A stretch of DNA of 64,000 nt from positions 2,604,001-2,668,000 of the forward strand of contig OY754473.1 of assembly GCA_963575645.1 (NCBI GenBank). Reading direction: 5' to 3'. This DNA comes from Xanthostigma xanthostigma. Lineage: Eukaryota > Arthropoda > Insecta > Raphidioptera > Raphidiidae. A program made the translations under genes and the position numbers. Positions 43,090-53,755 of this stretch are shown here, in pieces (the first letter of the stretch is position 1; each line of letters begins with the position of its first letter). The notes beneath the pieces are model-generated. The model was not told the origin of the DNA. It searched no databases and saw only the letters and a program-made list of their open reading frames with translations.

Positions 43090-43365
43090 TTAGGACATTA
43101 GGATAAGGAAGGCAAATTTTGAGCATAGGAGTTTGGCAAGTAATCGGCCATGGGCCTTGAATAAGGAACCATCTCGATATTTATCTGGAATTATTGAAGG
43201 AAACCATGGAAAACCTCACCAAGACGGGCAGTACACGAATCACCGTTTCTCGGCGAGTGACAGCAGGAAAAAGTCCCAGCCACATCTGCCCCCGCCGGAA
43301 TTCGAACCCGACACCTCCCGAATTCGAGTCTAGTGCTCTCACCACTACGCTACACCGCTCGGTGG
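43090..43365 (-). mobile_element. tRNA-headed SINE, copy 2
   Basis: Minus strand: box A TAGCGTAGTGGTGAGAGC, box B GGGTTCGAATTCC, body as in copy 1 (plus-strand AAACCATGGAAAACCTCACC). Better preserved head than copy 1. Confidence 0.85.
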
Positions 43366-43369
43366 CCAC

Positions 43370-43433
43370 AAACGAAATGCGTTTTGCAGAATTATATCTA
43401 TCGCACCCGGATGATACCGGGACGGACCGCTAG
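43370..43433 (+). mobile_element. Helitron-like 3' end, second subfamily
   Basis: CAAACGAAATGCGTTTTGCA then ATCGCACCCGGATGATACCG and GGACCGCTAG before T, as at 14047-14133. It directly abuts the head of SINE copy 2. Confidence 0.55.
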
Positions 43434-43714
43434 TAATGATACATAATTCGACTGCGTTTGTTTTAGCAAACGATCGACAGAGTCGACTTTGTTTTTCAGT
43501 CGCAGATTCGCTTTGATCAAAGAACAACGGCTCCGGCTGCCTTTATCGAAGCATGAGCACACACAGGAAGAACGTACGCGCGGTCACAAAATATATTAGA
43601 ATCGCTTTTCTTCATTGCGTTTGTCAACTTTGTCATTAAGGTTCGACATCGCGTATTTTACTCACGCTCTCACATAGCCCAAGAGCACGTAACACTAAAA
43701 TCCTATTTTTATTT
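43434..43714. other. Unassigned DNA
   Basis: Short frames without motif. Confidence 0.3.
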
Positions 43715-43843
43715 TCTATACTAATATATAAAGCTGAAGAGTTTGTTTGTTTGGTTGAACGCGCTAATCTCAGGAACTATTGGTTCAAATTGAAAAAAAA
43801 AATTTTTTGTTGGATAGCCCATTTATTGAGGAAGGCTATAGGC

Positions 43844-43874
<31 letters not shown>

Positions 43875-44010
43875 ATTTATTTCAATAAATACAGTACAAA
43901 TAATATATAATTGCTATATTATGTATGAAATTGATCCACCCAACTTGGCATAGCCAGTGCTAGGGTGGATTTTTAAGTACATATTTTATAATTGCGCTTG
44001 CGTGTTATAT

Positions 44011-44874
44011 GTTTGGTTCAGAGCTGGGCCAAGTACAATGAAAATGTACTTGGAGTACCAAGTACAAAGTACTTTCCATTTTCGTCCAATAAGTACAAAG
44101 TACAAAGTACTTGACTAAGTACTGAGTACATGTACTGAGTACAAGTACTTGGATTTAACGAGTACTTTTTACAAGTACATTGGACACAATGTGGTACACC
44201 AAGCCTCAGTACACCTTTGTGGTACAAACTACAAACAAACCCTACAAGCTCGATTATTTATGAAATTAAAATACACAGAGAGTGACGTACGCACAAAATG
44301 TTTTTATGAATTATATTTTATTTATATTAAATGTGAATTAATACAAAAACAAAAAATTGAAAATACTGAAAATAGAAAAATAAACAACTAAATAAAGACA
44401 AAAAGCAATGTTTCAAGAAACCCTGCATTAATAGGTTTGTTCTAAGCAGCCAGCAAACGGTAACGAAACCGTCACCATCATGCGCAGATAGCTAAAACGT
44501 GCAGTATCTTTTTAGCTACTGCGCATGCGGTTGACGGTTTCGTAACCGTTTGCTGGCTGCTTGGAACAAACAGGGTACCCAGAAATGTTCACAAGAAAGT
44601 AGCGATTCTTTACGGAAAAATCGCAAACTAAAAAAAACGCCTAATTTTTAAAACTTCTACACAAGTCTTCTTTCTTCATAAAAGTGTATTTTAATGTACT
44701 TGTACTTAGAAACAAGCTGAAAGTACAAAGTACATTCAACAGATCGTTACAAGTACAAGTACCAAGTACAATTTTTAAAAGTACTCGGAATACAAAGTAC
44801 AAAGTACAAAAATATGTACTTAAAGTACTTTTTCCAAGTACTTGTACTCAATACCGCCCAGCTCTGGTTTGGTT
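44011..44874. mobile_element. hAT MITE with perfect 8-bp duplication
   Basis: The element proper is 44019-44866 (848 bp). It starts CAGAGCTGGGCCAAGTAC and ends ATACCGCCCAGCTCTG. GTTTGGTT flanks both sides exactly. Sub-terminal parts are runs of AAGTAC, GTACTT and AAAGTAC words, typical of transposase-binding repeats of hAT elements. It holds another palindromic element. Confidence 0.93.
44435..44571. mobile_element. Palindromic MITE nested in the hAT MITE
   Basis: GTTTGTTCTAAGCAGCCAGC is answered by GCTGGCTGCTTGGAACAAAC, then AAACGGTAACGAAACCGT and its inverse around CTACTGCGCATGCG-like core. Relative of 23455-23616. Confidence 0.8.
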
Positions 44875-44884
44875 TTGTGTGCTT

Positions 44885-44936
44885 GTATCTGTGGTGTGTG
44901 TGTGGGGGTGTGTGTGTGCGTGTGTGTGCGCGCTTA
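44885..44936. repeat. (GT)n-rich microsatellite
   Basis: GT dinucleotides with a GGGG interruption and a GCGCGC end. Confidence 0.85.
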
Positions 44937-45093
44937 GTGGTTAATTGTGTGTGTAGCAATGTGTGCTTATGTGTACAACCAATAGGAGCGGAGCATCACT
45001 GAAAAATGTTGCAAAATGTATCTCAAAAATAAGCTTCTATTCAGGTGAAACTCCCTAACTAAATATATCAATATTAGCGTTGTACATTTACAA

Positions 45094-45166
45094 GCCCGGC
45101 TGGCTCAGTCGGTAAAGCATGCGTCTGTTAATATCAGGGTTGTGGGTTCGAGCCCCACGTTGGGCG
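45094..45166 (+). pseudogene. tRNA-like sequence in Helitron F
   Basis: Acceptor GCCCGGC pairs with GTTGGGC apart from one wobble; box A TGGCTCAGTCGGTAAAGC; box B GGGTTCGAGCCCC; anticodon loop CTGTTAA. Anticodon stem is disrupted. Best-kept acceptor and T-arm of the four copies. Confidence 0.7.
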
Positions 45167-45448
45167 AATATGTTTTTATTTTTTTTTATTTTCTACATTA
45201 CTTTATTCTAAGGCTTACATTTAAATTTATTTTAATTTTATTTACGACTAATTAAAATTAAATAAATCTAATTAATAGCTCATTTGAAAACTGTTATAAC
45301 TATAGGTAGGTACCTATATAAAAATAATTTTCCTACAGTGTTTTCAATTAAACATTTATTATATTTTATTAAGTACAGTAATTATTGATTTAAAATAAAT
45401 TTATTACTTAAAAAATGTAAATACTGCTTTTTATCGACAAAAACTTAG

Positions 45449-45815
45449 TTAAGAATGTTTTTTAAATCCATATAACTTTTTAATTATGAGGTAAAAAAAT
45501 AAAATAAAAGTAGTTTTGCTATAAAACTTGTATGTGATCTTTCCATTTACGTAATAAAAAAAATTATTCAAATATTCAATTGCGGTTGGCGGGATTTTTG
45601 GCCCACCGAAACCCGCCAACCTTCCGATTTTAAACACGTTAAGAACGTAAACGTCAAAATAATGTAAACGACGTTCTATTCGGAGATGCATAGGATAGCC
45701 GTTTTTTGGGTGACCGGAAGTTATCCTTTTTCACGGTCCGACCCACTCCAGCCTGCCTACTATTGTATTTTTCTATGTTGTGTTCCATGTCCGTTAAATA
45801 ATATAATTTAATTTT
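45449..45815. other. Unassigned DNA
   Basis: The 80-codon minus frame has no motif. Confidence 0.3.
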
Positions 45816-45930
45816 CTAGGACTACTTAGTGCAGTTAATTATTTATTCCAGCAACGTTTCGATCGAAAAAGATCGAATATCGATCGAAACGTTGGTGGAA
45901 TAAATAATTAACTGCACTAAGTAGTCCTAG
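45816..45930. repeat. Perfect foldback around CGATCGAAACGTT
   Basis: CTAGGACTACTTAGTGCAGT is answered by ACTGCACTAAGTAGTCCTAG. The middle has CAACGTTTCGATCG with its inverse. Confidence 0.85.
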
Positions 45931-46725
45931 AGTAGGTACCCTTTATAATTCAATTATTGTATTTTTCTTTTAAGGTTATACGCCCGATAGAGCAATGTAT
46001 CGATAATACGCTGAAATTTTAATATGTTAATTATGGATATCTCATACATTCAACTGCATTTTTTAAAAAACATTGATCGTCTAGTTTTCAAGATATTAAT
46101 TATTAAAAATGCGATTTTTAACACAGTGGTAAATGAGAAGACTGCCCGGAAGTGTATATAAAAATAAGATTAAACCAAATTGGCTATAGACAAATTTTTA
46201 AAAAACTGATTATTCGAAAGTTTGACTCATTTAGATAACGCAAAAATTAAAAAAACTAAACTTTCCCGTGCAGTTTGGGAGAAATATTAATTAAAAATTT
46301 TCGAAACAACTCTCAAAATCTCTATTTTCTAGATTTGAATTATATCACCATGAAAACCAGATTACCTACACGAAAAGTTTTTCATAAATTTTGTTTTTAT
46401 TAAATAATTTTTTTGACGTTGCTAATAGCTAAAACTTGAAAATTGGATATTATCTCATTTACCGTGTATTGAAAACTGCATTTTTAATATCCAATATCTC
46501 AAAAACTATACGTCTAACGGTTCAAAGGTTTTTAAAAACAAAACGTCAGATAAAATCTTTCGTGTACACTGGGCTTAATGAAATATACTGCTAAAGTCAC
46601 AACTTTATGATAATATGTCCAATGTTTAAATATTAATTTCTTAAATATTAAAAAATAAAGCTATGATCTACAGGATATAATATTTCCATAAGCAATAATA
46701 ATTTACCAAGTCATATAACATTTTT
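45931..46725. other. Unassigned DNA
   Basis: AT-rich with repeated phrase AATATCTCAAAAACTAT; no feature. Confidence 0.3.
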
Positions 46726-47376
46726 TGACGTGATAACGTCTTATAAATTGATGAATCACCAATCTTATAAATTGATAAAACACCGGCTGCATGCACGAAA
46801 AAGTGTAACGTTCCTAAAATCCTAACGTTCCTAACGTTCGTAACGCGTAACGTTCCGCCTGACCCTGTGCGTGCTTTTTGCTAATTTCTCGCTCAATTTA
46901 AATCAGATCGGTTTGAAACCAGTCTTAAACGAAAGAGGAGAACATTTTACATAGATTTCGTATAACAGAATTTGCCTAAACAGTTTTTTATACAAATTTA
47001 TATAGAAAAATAGCTGTATAAATGCAATGTTGTCTAATGCATGGCGCGACGCGGTCGGTCGTCTTTGTTTGCCGTACATGGAAATTAGAAAATAACGTAT
47101 GTCTTGTCTTAACATGAAAACGGCTGCATTTCTAATGTTTAATTCAATTTTTTGACATTAGTATTTTGTGAAATGCAACGCCTTCTAAGTTAACTATTGG
47201 AATAACTAATTATTATTAGAACATAATACTTTGACAGTTGCAAACGTCACTTTTGACATTTCTTATCATTCCGACACAAAGGATTGAAACCAAATTTTGG
47301 GAGGTTTAGGTTATGTATTACGGAATACGTTATCACGTAAAACTATCGTCCGTAAACCGACTTTACAGACAACCAA
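46726..47376 (-). mobile_element. GTGATAACGT-family element Z5
   Basis: 651 bp; starts TGACGTGATAACGTCTTATA, ends TTTACAGACAACCAA. The interior matches Z7 in inverse. It carries a minus-strand frame (47115-46903) of 70 codons whose first about 45 residues also occur in Z7. GTAACGTTCC-type words are repeated near 46805-46860. Confidence 0.85.
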
Positions 47377-48282
47377 TTTTTTTATTACAACGAAATACGG
47401 ACGCAGTCTTTACTAATACGGTCGAGGGTGTATATAACCTTAAGAAGGGTTTAAATTTCCCAAATATCCACGAAGGTCCATAGGGTTTGAGTGTTACGGG
47501 CTCTCGTACTAACAGTAATGTTCTCTTTGTCCCTGTTCAATACACGTGTTTTTTTTTCATTCTGCTTCAAGCAAATAAATCGATACACAAGGTACGACGA
47601 TTCAACATTTATTATTGTAACGATCAGAGAGAAATCAGAGGGCAGTATACTGTCATAAAATAAACCCTATGCTTTGTTGGTTAGCGCAGCGGTGTGTATA
47701 CCTTTTTTGACGCGTTGTCCTTCAAAGCAGGAGCACCCAACTGGGATTACCGGACTGACCTGGATAGTTCCTGTATTTTTATGCGATGTCAAGAGTCCTG
47801 ATTAATAGAGCTGTAAAAGTAACGAGAAATTGTGTACCCGTATGTATTCGTTACTTAAAGAACCAGTACCCGTTACTTTTGTATCGTTACGTTACTCGTT
47901 ACTTTTCATACGACATATAGAGTAAGATCCCAGAGCCGCCAGACACAACCTATTTTTAAATAAATGAAACCTTACGTTTTGAGTAGTGTTTTATGTACTT
48001 AGAACGCTTGGCGTACCTCCATCATTTGACAAATGTACAAGTACCAGGTGAGTAAAAATAAGAGTCACTTAATTTAAATTTAAATGGCTGATATTTATAT
48101 ATGTTTTGTAAAATATCACTATAAATTAGTATCCAGTATCGCCAGTCACTTTCCGCTGACCACAACTTCTGACAGGCGCTTTAAAGCTCAGAGAAAAATT
48201 AATGAACTTCACTTATTTTTAAATGCTTGATTTTTATATATGTTATTCAAACAACTATTACAAAATTATATTTCAACAGCCA
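47377..48282. other. Unassigned DNA with hAT-like scrap
   Basis: AGAGCTGTAAAAGTAACGAG and repeated CGTTAC words (47808-47905) look like one end of a hAT element; no partner end found. Confidence 0.4.
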
Positions 48283-48403
48283 GACAAATTGTAATGACCA
48301 AACATCCCCCAGACGTAAAAAATAGTCAGCTGTTAGTATGACCGCGAGAGCTTTATGACTATTTTTTTATGTCTGGGGGGATGTTTGATCATTACAATTT
48401 GTC
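48283..48403. repeat. Foldback with CATCCCCCAGAC arms
   Basis: GACAAATTGTAATGACCAAA is answered by ATCATTACAATTTGTC; CCCCCAGACGTAAAAAATAG by CTATTTTTTTATGTCTGGGG. Confidence 0.8.
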
Positions 48404-49380
48404 CAAATTTAACCATATTGTTGTTGTTAGTAGTTACTGATTTGTTGGTTCTTTTAGTTTAATCACAGTGCTACTTATTGTATTTGTAGCAGAGAACTGT
48501 TTGAGAGCCGCTGGTCTACAATTTATTGAGCAGTGTTTTCTGTCAATGCTATCTCCGTTTACAATAGTTCAGTTCAATAAATCCATTTCCACCATTAAAG
48601 TAAATAAATTCACATTGTGAAAAAGACATTTTACAATATGTTCTAGTTTTAAAACAATGCTGCACTATAATTCAGAGGCATATACTTTATAGATCATGGA
48701 CGCTCGGCAACACAGATTATAAACTATCCAATATTTAAGTGTAGGACATAAACATATATACAGTTTGTAAACGCGTAAGGTGCACATAGGGAAATAAGCA
48801 TTGGGAAAAAATACTTGGATCAGAGTTAGCCATGACTGCAATAATTGTTATTTCTATTGAATTATTGTAGCAATCTTGAGGATTTCTATTTTATTTTTAT
48901 TTATTTTTATTTTACTGGGCTTTTTTAATAATAAAAAGCTCTTATAAATCATTATTTTAATTTTTTTGTACAAAAATAAACAAAAAAACAACTCCATCTG
49001 TTTGGAAACATTTCATTCACAAATTGTCTGACTGATATGACGTATGCGCGTTGGTAAATCAGTGACACAATGTCTTTAGGTTCAACACGAATAGGCGGGG
49101 ATGTTTGATCTCGCACCATATTTAAGTATTTTTGGGAATTTAATGTCCCATTAATAAAAAAAGTCCGATTATGTTGTAATCATTTGAATATTTTCTTCGG
49201 TAGTATACACATTCATTTTGCAAAAGAATATTATCTGTCAAATTGAAAAACAAGATTTCAAGGCTCACGCTGATCGAGTCATTTTTTTCCAATGTTAATT
49301 TCCCTATGTGCACCTTACGTGTTTACATAGGTACTGTAGATACCCGGTTACTAAATCTACTTTTAACTAAACGACAGTTT
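48404..49380. other. Unassigned DNA
   Basis: GGGGATGTTTGATC at about 49087 echoes the foldback at 48283. Nothing else is supported. Confidence 0.3.
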
Positions 49381-49441
49381 AGTGTATTGGTCAACGTGTT
49401 GGTCTTTAGATCAAGTTGTCGTGGGTTCGAATACCCACCTA
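49381..49441 (+). pseudogene. tRNA-like SINE head fragment
   Basis: GTGTATTGGTCAACGTGTTG resembles box A and D-arm of insect SINE heads; GTGGGTTCGAATACCCAC is a good T-arm with box B. No paired acceptor. GATCTTAACTGTTGAGCGTC at 49474 recurs inverted near 62022. Confidence 0.5.
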
Positions 49442-49534
49442 GTTTAATTTGAGAATGTAATTAAACACGCTAATGATCTTAACTGTTGAGCGTCTATAGA
49501 CTACAATAATTAAAAACAATTTTTAAGTAGATGT

Positions 49535-49756
49535 ATTGACAGTCAAATCTAAATCTACTATGAAAAATCGATTAGTATTGACTGTCATTGTTAAACCTAC
49601 CTACTATAAAAAGTAGAAAAGTGTTGAAAGTCAATGCTAAATCTACAATGAATAGTAGAAGAATGCTGAAACTCAATCATAATTCTACTATGAAAAATAG
49701 ATTCGTATTGACAGTCTTTCTTAACTATGAAAAGTAGAAGAGTACTGAAAACTCCT
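49535..49756. repeat. Minisatellite of 42-46 bp units, left part
   Basis: Units begin GTATTGACAGTCAA, GTATTGACTGTC, GTGTTGAAAGTCAA, ATGCTGAAACTCAA, GTATTGACAGTC, and each holds TCTAC.ATGAA-type and AGTAGAAGA-type text. Five units before a LINE interrupts. Confidence 0.8.
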
Positions 49757-50450
49757 GAATATTTGTATAACAAATTAGTTACTAGAGAAAGGGGCGATCA
49801 TAATTTCAGGTACTGCAATCGTCTGTGTGTGCCTCGTTTTAAAACTAACAGATTTACAAAGAAATGGCGGCACACTGGTACAACATGTTACCAAATGAAA
49901 TTAAATGTTTGAGTATACAAAATTTCAAAGTAAGACTCAAAACGTGGGTGCAGGATAGCTGGTAATTATATTGCTTTTTGTATAGTTCATTTTATTGTTT
50001 TATTGAAGTGAAAACTTCTTTAGCGGCGTTGTACACTTTTTTTGTAATGGATAAAAAATGTTAAACTCGCGTCAGATCGTCAGATATGTGTAAGACGAAA
50101 ACTTTTATTTATACAACGTTAGACATTTAGCGTTGAAATATCGTACATAAAAATGCAATCTATGATACAAACCATTTTGATCGAAAATTCGTAAGACGTT
50201 AATATTCAAGTTTTCACTTGCGCTGGCACTTCCGGAGTGCAAAGAGGTTTTTTTTTATTATGTGGACAAGGAAAGATGCCACTATTAAATATTATGTATT
50301 TTTAGTAATTTTATATGCTCAATTATTCTATTCACAAATATTTGTATTTTTAAAAGGGATAGAGTTGAAAAACAGCAGTTTTGTTGCTGAACTCATTTAT
50401 CCCATTGATTTTTGTGATCAATAAATTTATTTATTATTATTATTATTATT
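49757..50450 (+). pseudogene. LINE 3' end inserted in the minisatellite
   Basis: Translates to T-P-E-Y-L-Y-N-K-L-V, R-F-K-T-N-R-F-T-K, then after a frame change Y-N-M-L-P-N-E-I-K and N-F-K-V-R-L-K-T-W, stop near 49963. These are the last blocks of a Jockey/CR1-like reverse transcriptase. A 3' UTR of about 450 bp with ATCAATAAATTTATTTATTA and an (ATT)n tail follows. The RT core is missing. Confidence 0.75.
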
Positions 50451-50505
50451 GCTGAAGGTCAATGCTCAATCTACAACGAAAAGTTAATTAGTATTGAAAT
50501 TAGTC
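50451..50505. repeat. Minisatellite, right part
   Basis: GCTGAAGGTCAATGCTCAAT, CTACAACGAAAAG and GTATTGAAATTAGTC continue the unit phase interrupted at 49756. Confidence 0.7.
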
Positions 50506-51262
50506 AGCATTGAAAAACGTATAAAGCAAACACGAGTCTGCCTCACAATTTACTTCCTGAACACGTTTCGATTAAACAGCCGGCTTTTTTATTTTCAAAA
50601 TATTTAAGAATCTGTAAGGTTTCTTTTTTTGTAAAAACCAGTAAAGCAATACATGCTCTACGGCCTACGCATACGCCGATTTTCCCGGAAAACATTCTAT
50701 CAAAGAGAAATGAAATGTATTTTTTACATTCCAAGAACCTCAAGTAGGAAAAGTATTGTAAAATTGTGAAAAGAGAATATTGTTAATACAATTCCTCCGT
50801 TGTATCAAAAAAGATTCTATACCTTTTAGTGCAAAATACAGGCTGACTTTTAAGTTTATTCTTTTTTTTAACAGCCTGTAGAAATCAAATAGACGAACAA
50901 ATATATCAAATAACTTTTTTATCAAAACTCAAAAATGAAAGAGGAACGGGCTTTCAAAGTTTGAGAACGGTCCTGGCGATATGTTATGTCACTATGGTAA
51001 ATATGTTATGTCATTATCAAGTATTCACAGAGAAATTGTTCGAAGTTGTCCCCGTTTCGTTGGACACAAAGATGCGTGCGTCGTAGCCATGCTTGTAGGA
51101 GCGATAAGGGTTTTCCGCGAATTAATTATTTGGGATGCATTTCCGATTCGTGCTATCGTTTCTTCGCACGTGTTAACCGGGCTTTTGAATTAATTAAATA
51201 AAATTTAAAAAATTTAATTAAACTTTGAAAGGCTGTTTATATCTTATTTTTGTTAAAATATT
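50506..51262. other. Unassigned DNA with dispersed repeat
   Basis: 50870-51030 is the inverse of 16262-16425. ACGCATACGCCGATTTTCCC at 50670 echoes the composite repeat at 37707. Confidence 0.45.
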
Positions 51263-51291
51263 GCACATACCGCTAAACTAGCGGTATGTGC
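51263..51291. repeat. Short perfect hairpin
   Basis: GCACATACCGCTA, AAC, TAGCGGTATGTGC: 13-bp perfect arms and a 3-base loop. Confidence 0.7.
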
Positions 51292-51590
51292 TTTATTATC
51301 GCTTTGTGCGTCAGAGCTGACTTTCGTTCATATAAGAAGTTATATCTAAGTTAATTTCACACGAAATCCATTCAAATTGAAGCTTTTTGAAAAGAGGAGA
51401 TTCTGATCTATAAAACAGAACCATTTTTAAATCAATTCGAGTTCATAAATACTATTAAAATTGTAATTGAAAATTACAAACAGCAGTTGTCGGTTGGTCT
51501 GTACGTATGTACGTATGTACGTCACGACTCTACAGATCGCAATTTTGGTCGGATTGCCTTGGGTTATATTTTATTCACAACGCAAGCTGC

Positions 51591-51649
51591 GACATCGGTA
51601 TGGCCGAGCGGTTAAAGCAAGGTGCCGGGTTCGATTCACGCTGACACCA
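51591..51649 (+). pseudogene. tRNA(Leu/Ser-type) pseudogene without anticodon arm
   Basis: GGTATGGCCGAGCGGTTAAA is an intact type II box A/D-arm. It is followed at once by GGTGCCGGGTTCGATTC (box B) and ends GACACCA. The anticodon and variable arms are deleted, so it cannot decode. Confidence 0.7.
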
Positions 51650-51738
51650 GTAATATTATTTTTTCTATTCAATTTTGTTTTAATTTTTTAAAAATTTTTT
51701 TAATTGTTTTTTTTTAAATCTATTTTCTCAATTTTTTT

Positions 51739-51982
51739 TGACGTGATAACATCTTATAAATTGATGAAACACCAGCTGCACGCACGAAAAAGTGTAACGC
51801 CGTAACGTTCCACCTGACCCTGTGCGTGCAAGCGAGAGCGCAGTATAAGCGATAGAGAAGCACGATCGGCCCAAGTTTGACAGCTACTAAAATTTAGGTT
51901 ATGTATTATTAAATATGATATTCGAGCGGAATACGTTATCACGTAAAACTATCGTCCGTAAACCGACTTTACAGACAACCAA
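51739..51982 (-). mobile_element. GTGATAACGT-family element Z6
   Basis: 244 bp, starts TGACGTGATAACATCTTATA and ends TTTACAGACAACCAA. Contains GCAAGCGAGAGCGCAGTATA and GATATTCGAGCGGAATACGT as in Z1. Confidence 0.85.
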
Positions 51983-52562
51983 TTTTTTCATTATAATATG
52001 TACAGTGGAAAACTTGCGGGATGTGCACTTTTGGTTTTGCCAACTGTTTGTTCGTCTATTTGATTTCTACACGCTGTTAAAAAAGAAGAATCGACTTAAA
52101 AATCATCTTGTATTATTTGTAATATTTGTTCTATAAATATAGATGCAGTTGCGTTTCTATATTTTTGTTTATATGTACAAAAGGACGCGAAATGCGAATG
52201 GCATTCAATTAATAATTTCAAAGCACGTCCAAACAAAACTTTAATAAAAATAACAAATAGCTGATACTACCCACACTGAACATTGTGCAGCGACACAAGA
52301 TTATGTATGAAAATACATTTAAAAAATAAATAAAAAAACACGCTTATGTTAGCTCCAAAAAGTAGAAAAACATTTTTTTCTCTTTTATAACGTTTTAAAG
52401 TGCGAGACATTCACTCTAGCTATATTTCGTTTAATTTATCGAGTGCCTCACACTTTTCGAATCGGGCCACTTTAAGGGGAGTTTGAGGGGTTGAAAAATA
52501 TTTTTAGGCCCAAAAATACCGAAAAAATTCCAGTCAATTGGGCGACGGGACCATTACCAAGG
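51983..52562. other. Unassigned DNA
   Basis: No supported feature; GTCAATTGGGCGACGGGACC at 52532 resembles the end of the composite repeat. Confidence 0.35.
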
Positions 52563-53179
52563 TTATAAGTCGATGATACCAATAAATTATTGTCATAAAG
52601 GCATAAATAAATAATTTTTTTTTAATATTAATTAGTTCAGTATTTTACTTAATGGACTAACTTTTGAATTTTTTGTACAAAGTTAGGTTAGAAAAAATTA
52701 ATTTATGTAAATATCTGTATTTTACATATTTTTGCAGTAAATAATTAAAAAAAGAAATTAGAAGTATTAAAAATTAAAATTAAATCATTAAAAAGTTGTA
52801 AATTCAGTTAAAATTGTTAAAATTGTCAAGAATAAAAGTCCATAATCGAAAAGTGCTAAGGTTCAATATTTTTTTTATATTGAATAAAAGTTTCCTAATT
52901 AAATTGGAAAAAATATTAAAATATGCGTAAGACATGGATGCTTTACATAGTTAGTTTCCGGAACTGCTGACATTATTTGGTTATTTGCAAAAAATTAAAA
53001 TGTACCGTTTGCATGCTAGGTTGACCTATTTTCCATAAGACTATATGTAAAAGTTTTTTTAAATTTTTAACTTTATAAATCTCCTAATGATTTTGGATTT
53101 ATTACAGAAAATTTTGTCATAAAAAAACTTCTTTTCAGATTTTTTTCATTAACTTCGTAAAACGGCTCAACCTCCTTAA
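52563..53179. mobile_element. PiggyBac-like MITE, copy 2, left end lost
   Basis: Matches 32350-33425 directly but lacks the TA-flanked insertion. Ends AACGGCTCAACCTCC then TTAA. Confidence 0.78.
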
Positions 53180-53613
53180 TTTCTACGACATGCTTTAAGT
53201 GGATGTTTTTAGCGAACTCGAGAAAAGTAAAGTAAAGCTTCAACTTTTTGTTGTCAACTTTAAATTCAGCGCGTCACCTCCGCTAACTATTTATATTCAA
53301 CTTTATAAGAGACCAAGGCGGTTTCCAAAGTCAGACAAATTCATTTTTGGAGTGTTCAATCCGACGCTAATAACATAATCAGTACGACCCCCGCAGTTTC
53401 CATTAAGAAGCTTACATTAGGGAAACTTAACCGACGCGTCCCGACAGCTTTCCAAGCTCAAACTTATTACAGTCTGCACGGAGTGTCACAGAAAGTTATT
53501 CCTATTTGTCTATACTTGCGGTCGTTCAGTGGCCGAAATTTGACCGTAATTCATTAAATTTTTACGGCACATATAAAATCAAAGGTAAACACAGAATAAA
53601 AAAAAACAAACAA
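53180..53613. other. Unassigned DNA
   Basis: No supported feature. Confidence 0.3.
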
Positions 53614-53755
53614 TCTATACTAAATATAAAGCTGAAGAGTTTGTTTGTTTAATTGAACGCGCTAATCTCAGGAACTACTGGTTCAAATTGAAATTGTTTT
53701 TTTGTTGGATAGTCCATTTATCGAGGAAGGCTATAGGCTATATATTATACTAGCC
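53614..53755 (+). mobile_element. Helitron-like element G, 5' part only
   Basis: TCTATACTAAATATAAAGCT to GGCTATATATTA, then another Helitron end begins in inverse. Confidence 0.65.

Larger units (their letters stand above)
43852..44974 (-). mobile_element. LINE 3' end inserted in Helitron F, itself split
   Basis: The left edge is a (TAA)n tail, then ATTTATTTCAATAAATACAG and GGCATAGCCAGTGCTAGGGT, related to the LINE 3' end at 20086. A hAT MITE (44019-44866) interrupts it. A GT-rich tract and unassigned text run from 44875 to the Helitron junction. Confidence 0.55.
43715..45448 (+). mobile_element. Helitron-like element F, split by a nested insertion
   Basis: 5' part 43715-43851 (TCTATACTAATATATAAAGC to GGCTATATAATA) and 3' part about 44975-45448 (ACCAATAGGAGCGGAGCATC to TTTATCGACAAAAACTTA) are collinear with element A. 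The text between is foreign. The 3' GGGACCGCTAG end is missing. Confidence 0.75.

Noticed and set aside
3915-45166. Functional tRNA genes
   Set aside because: All four copies have broken anticodon stems, different anticodons and repeat context, so they are better read as passengers.
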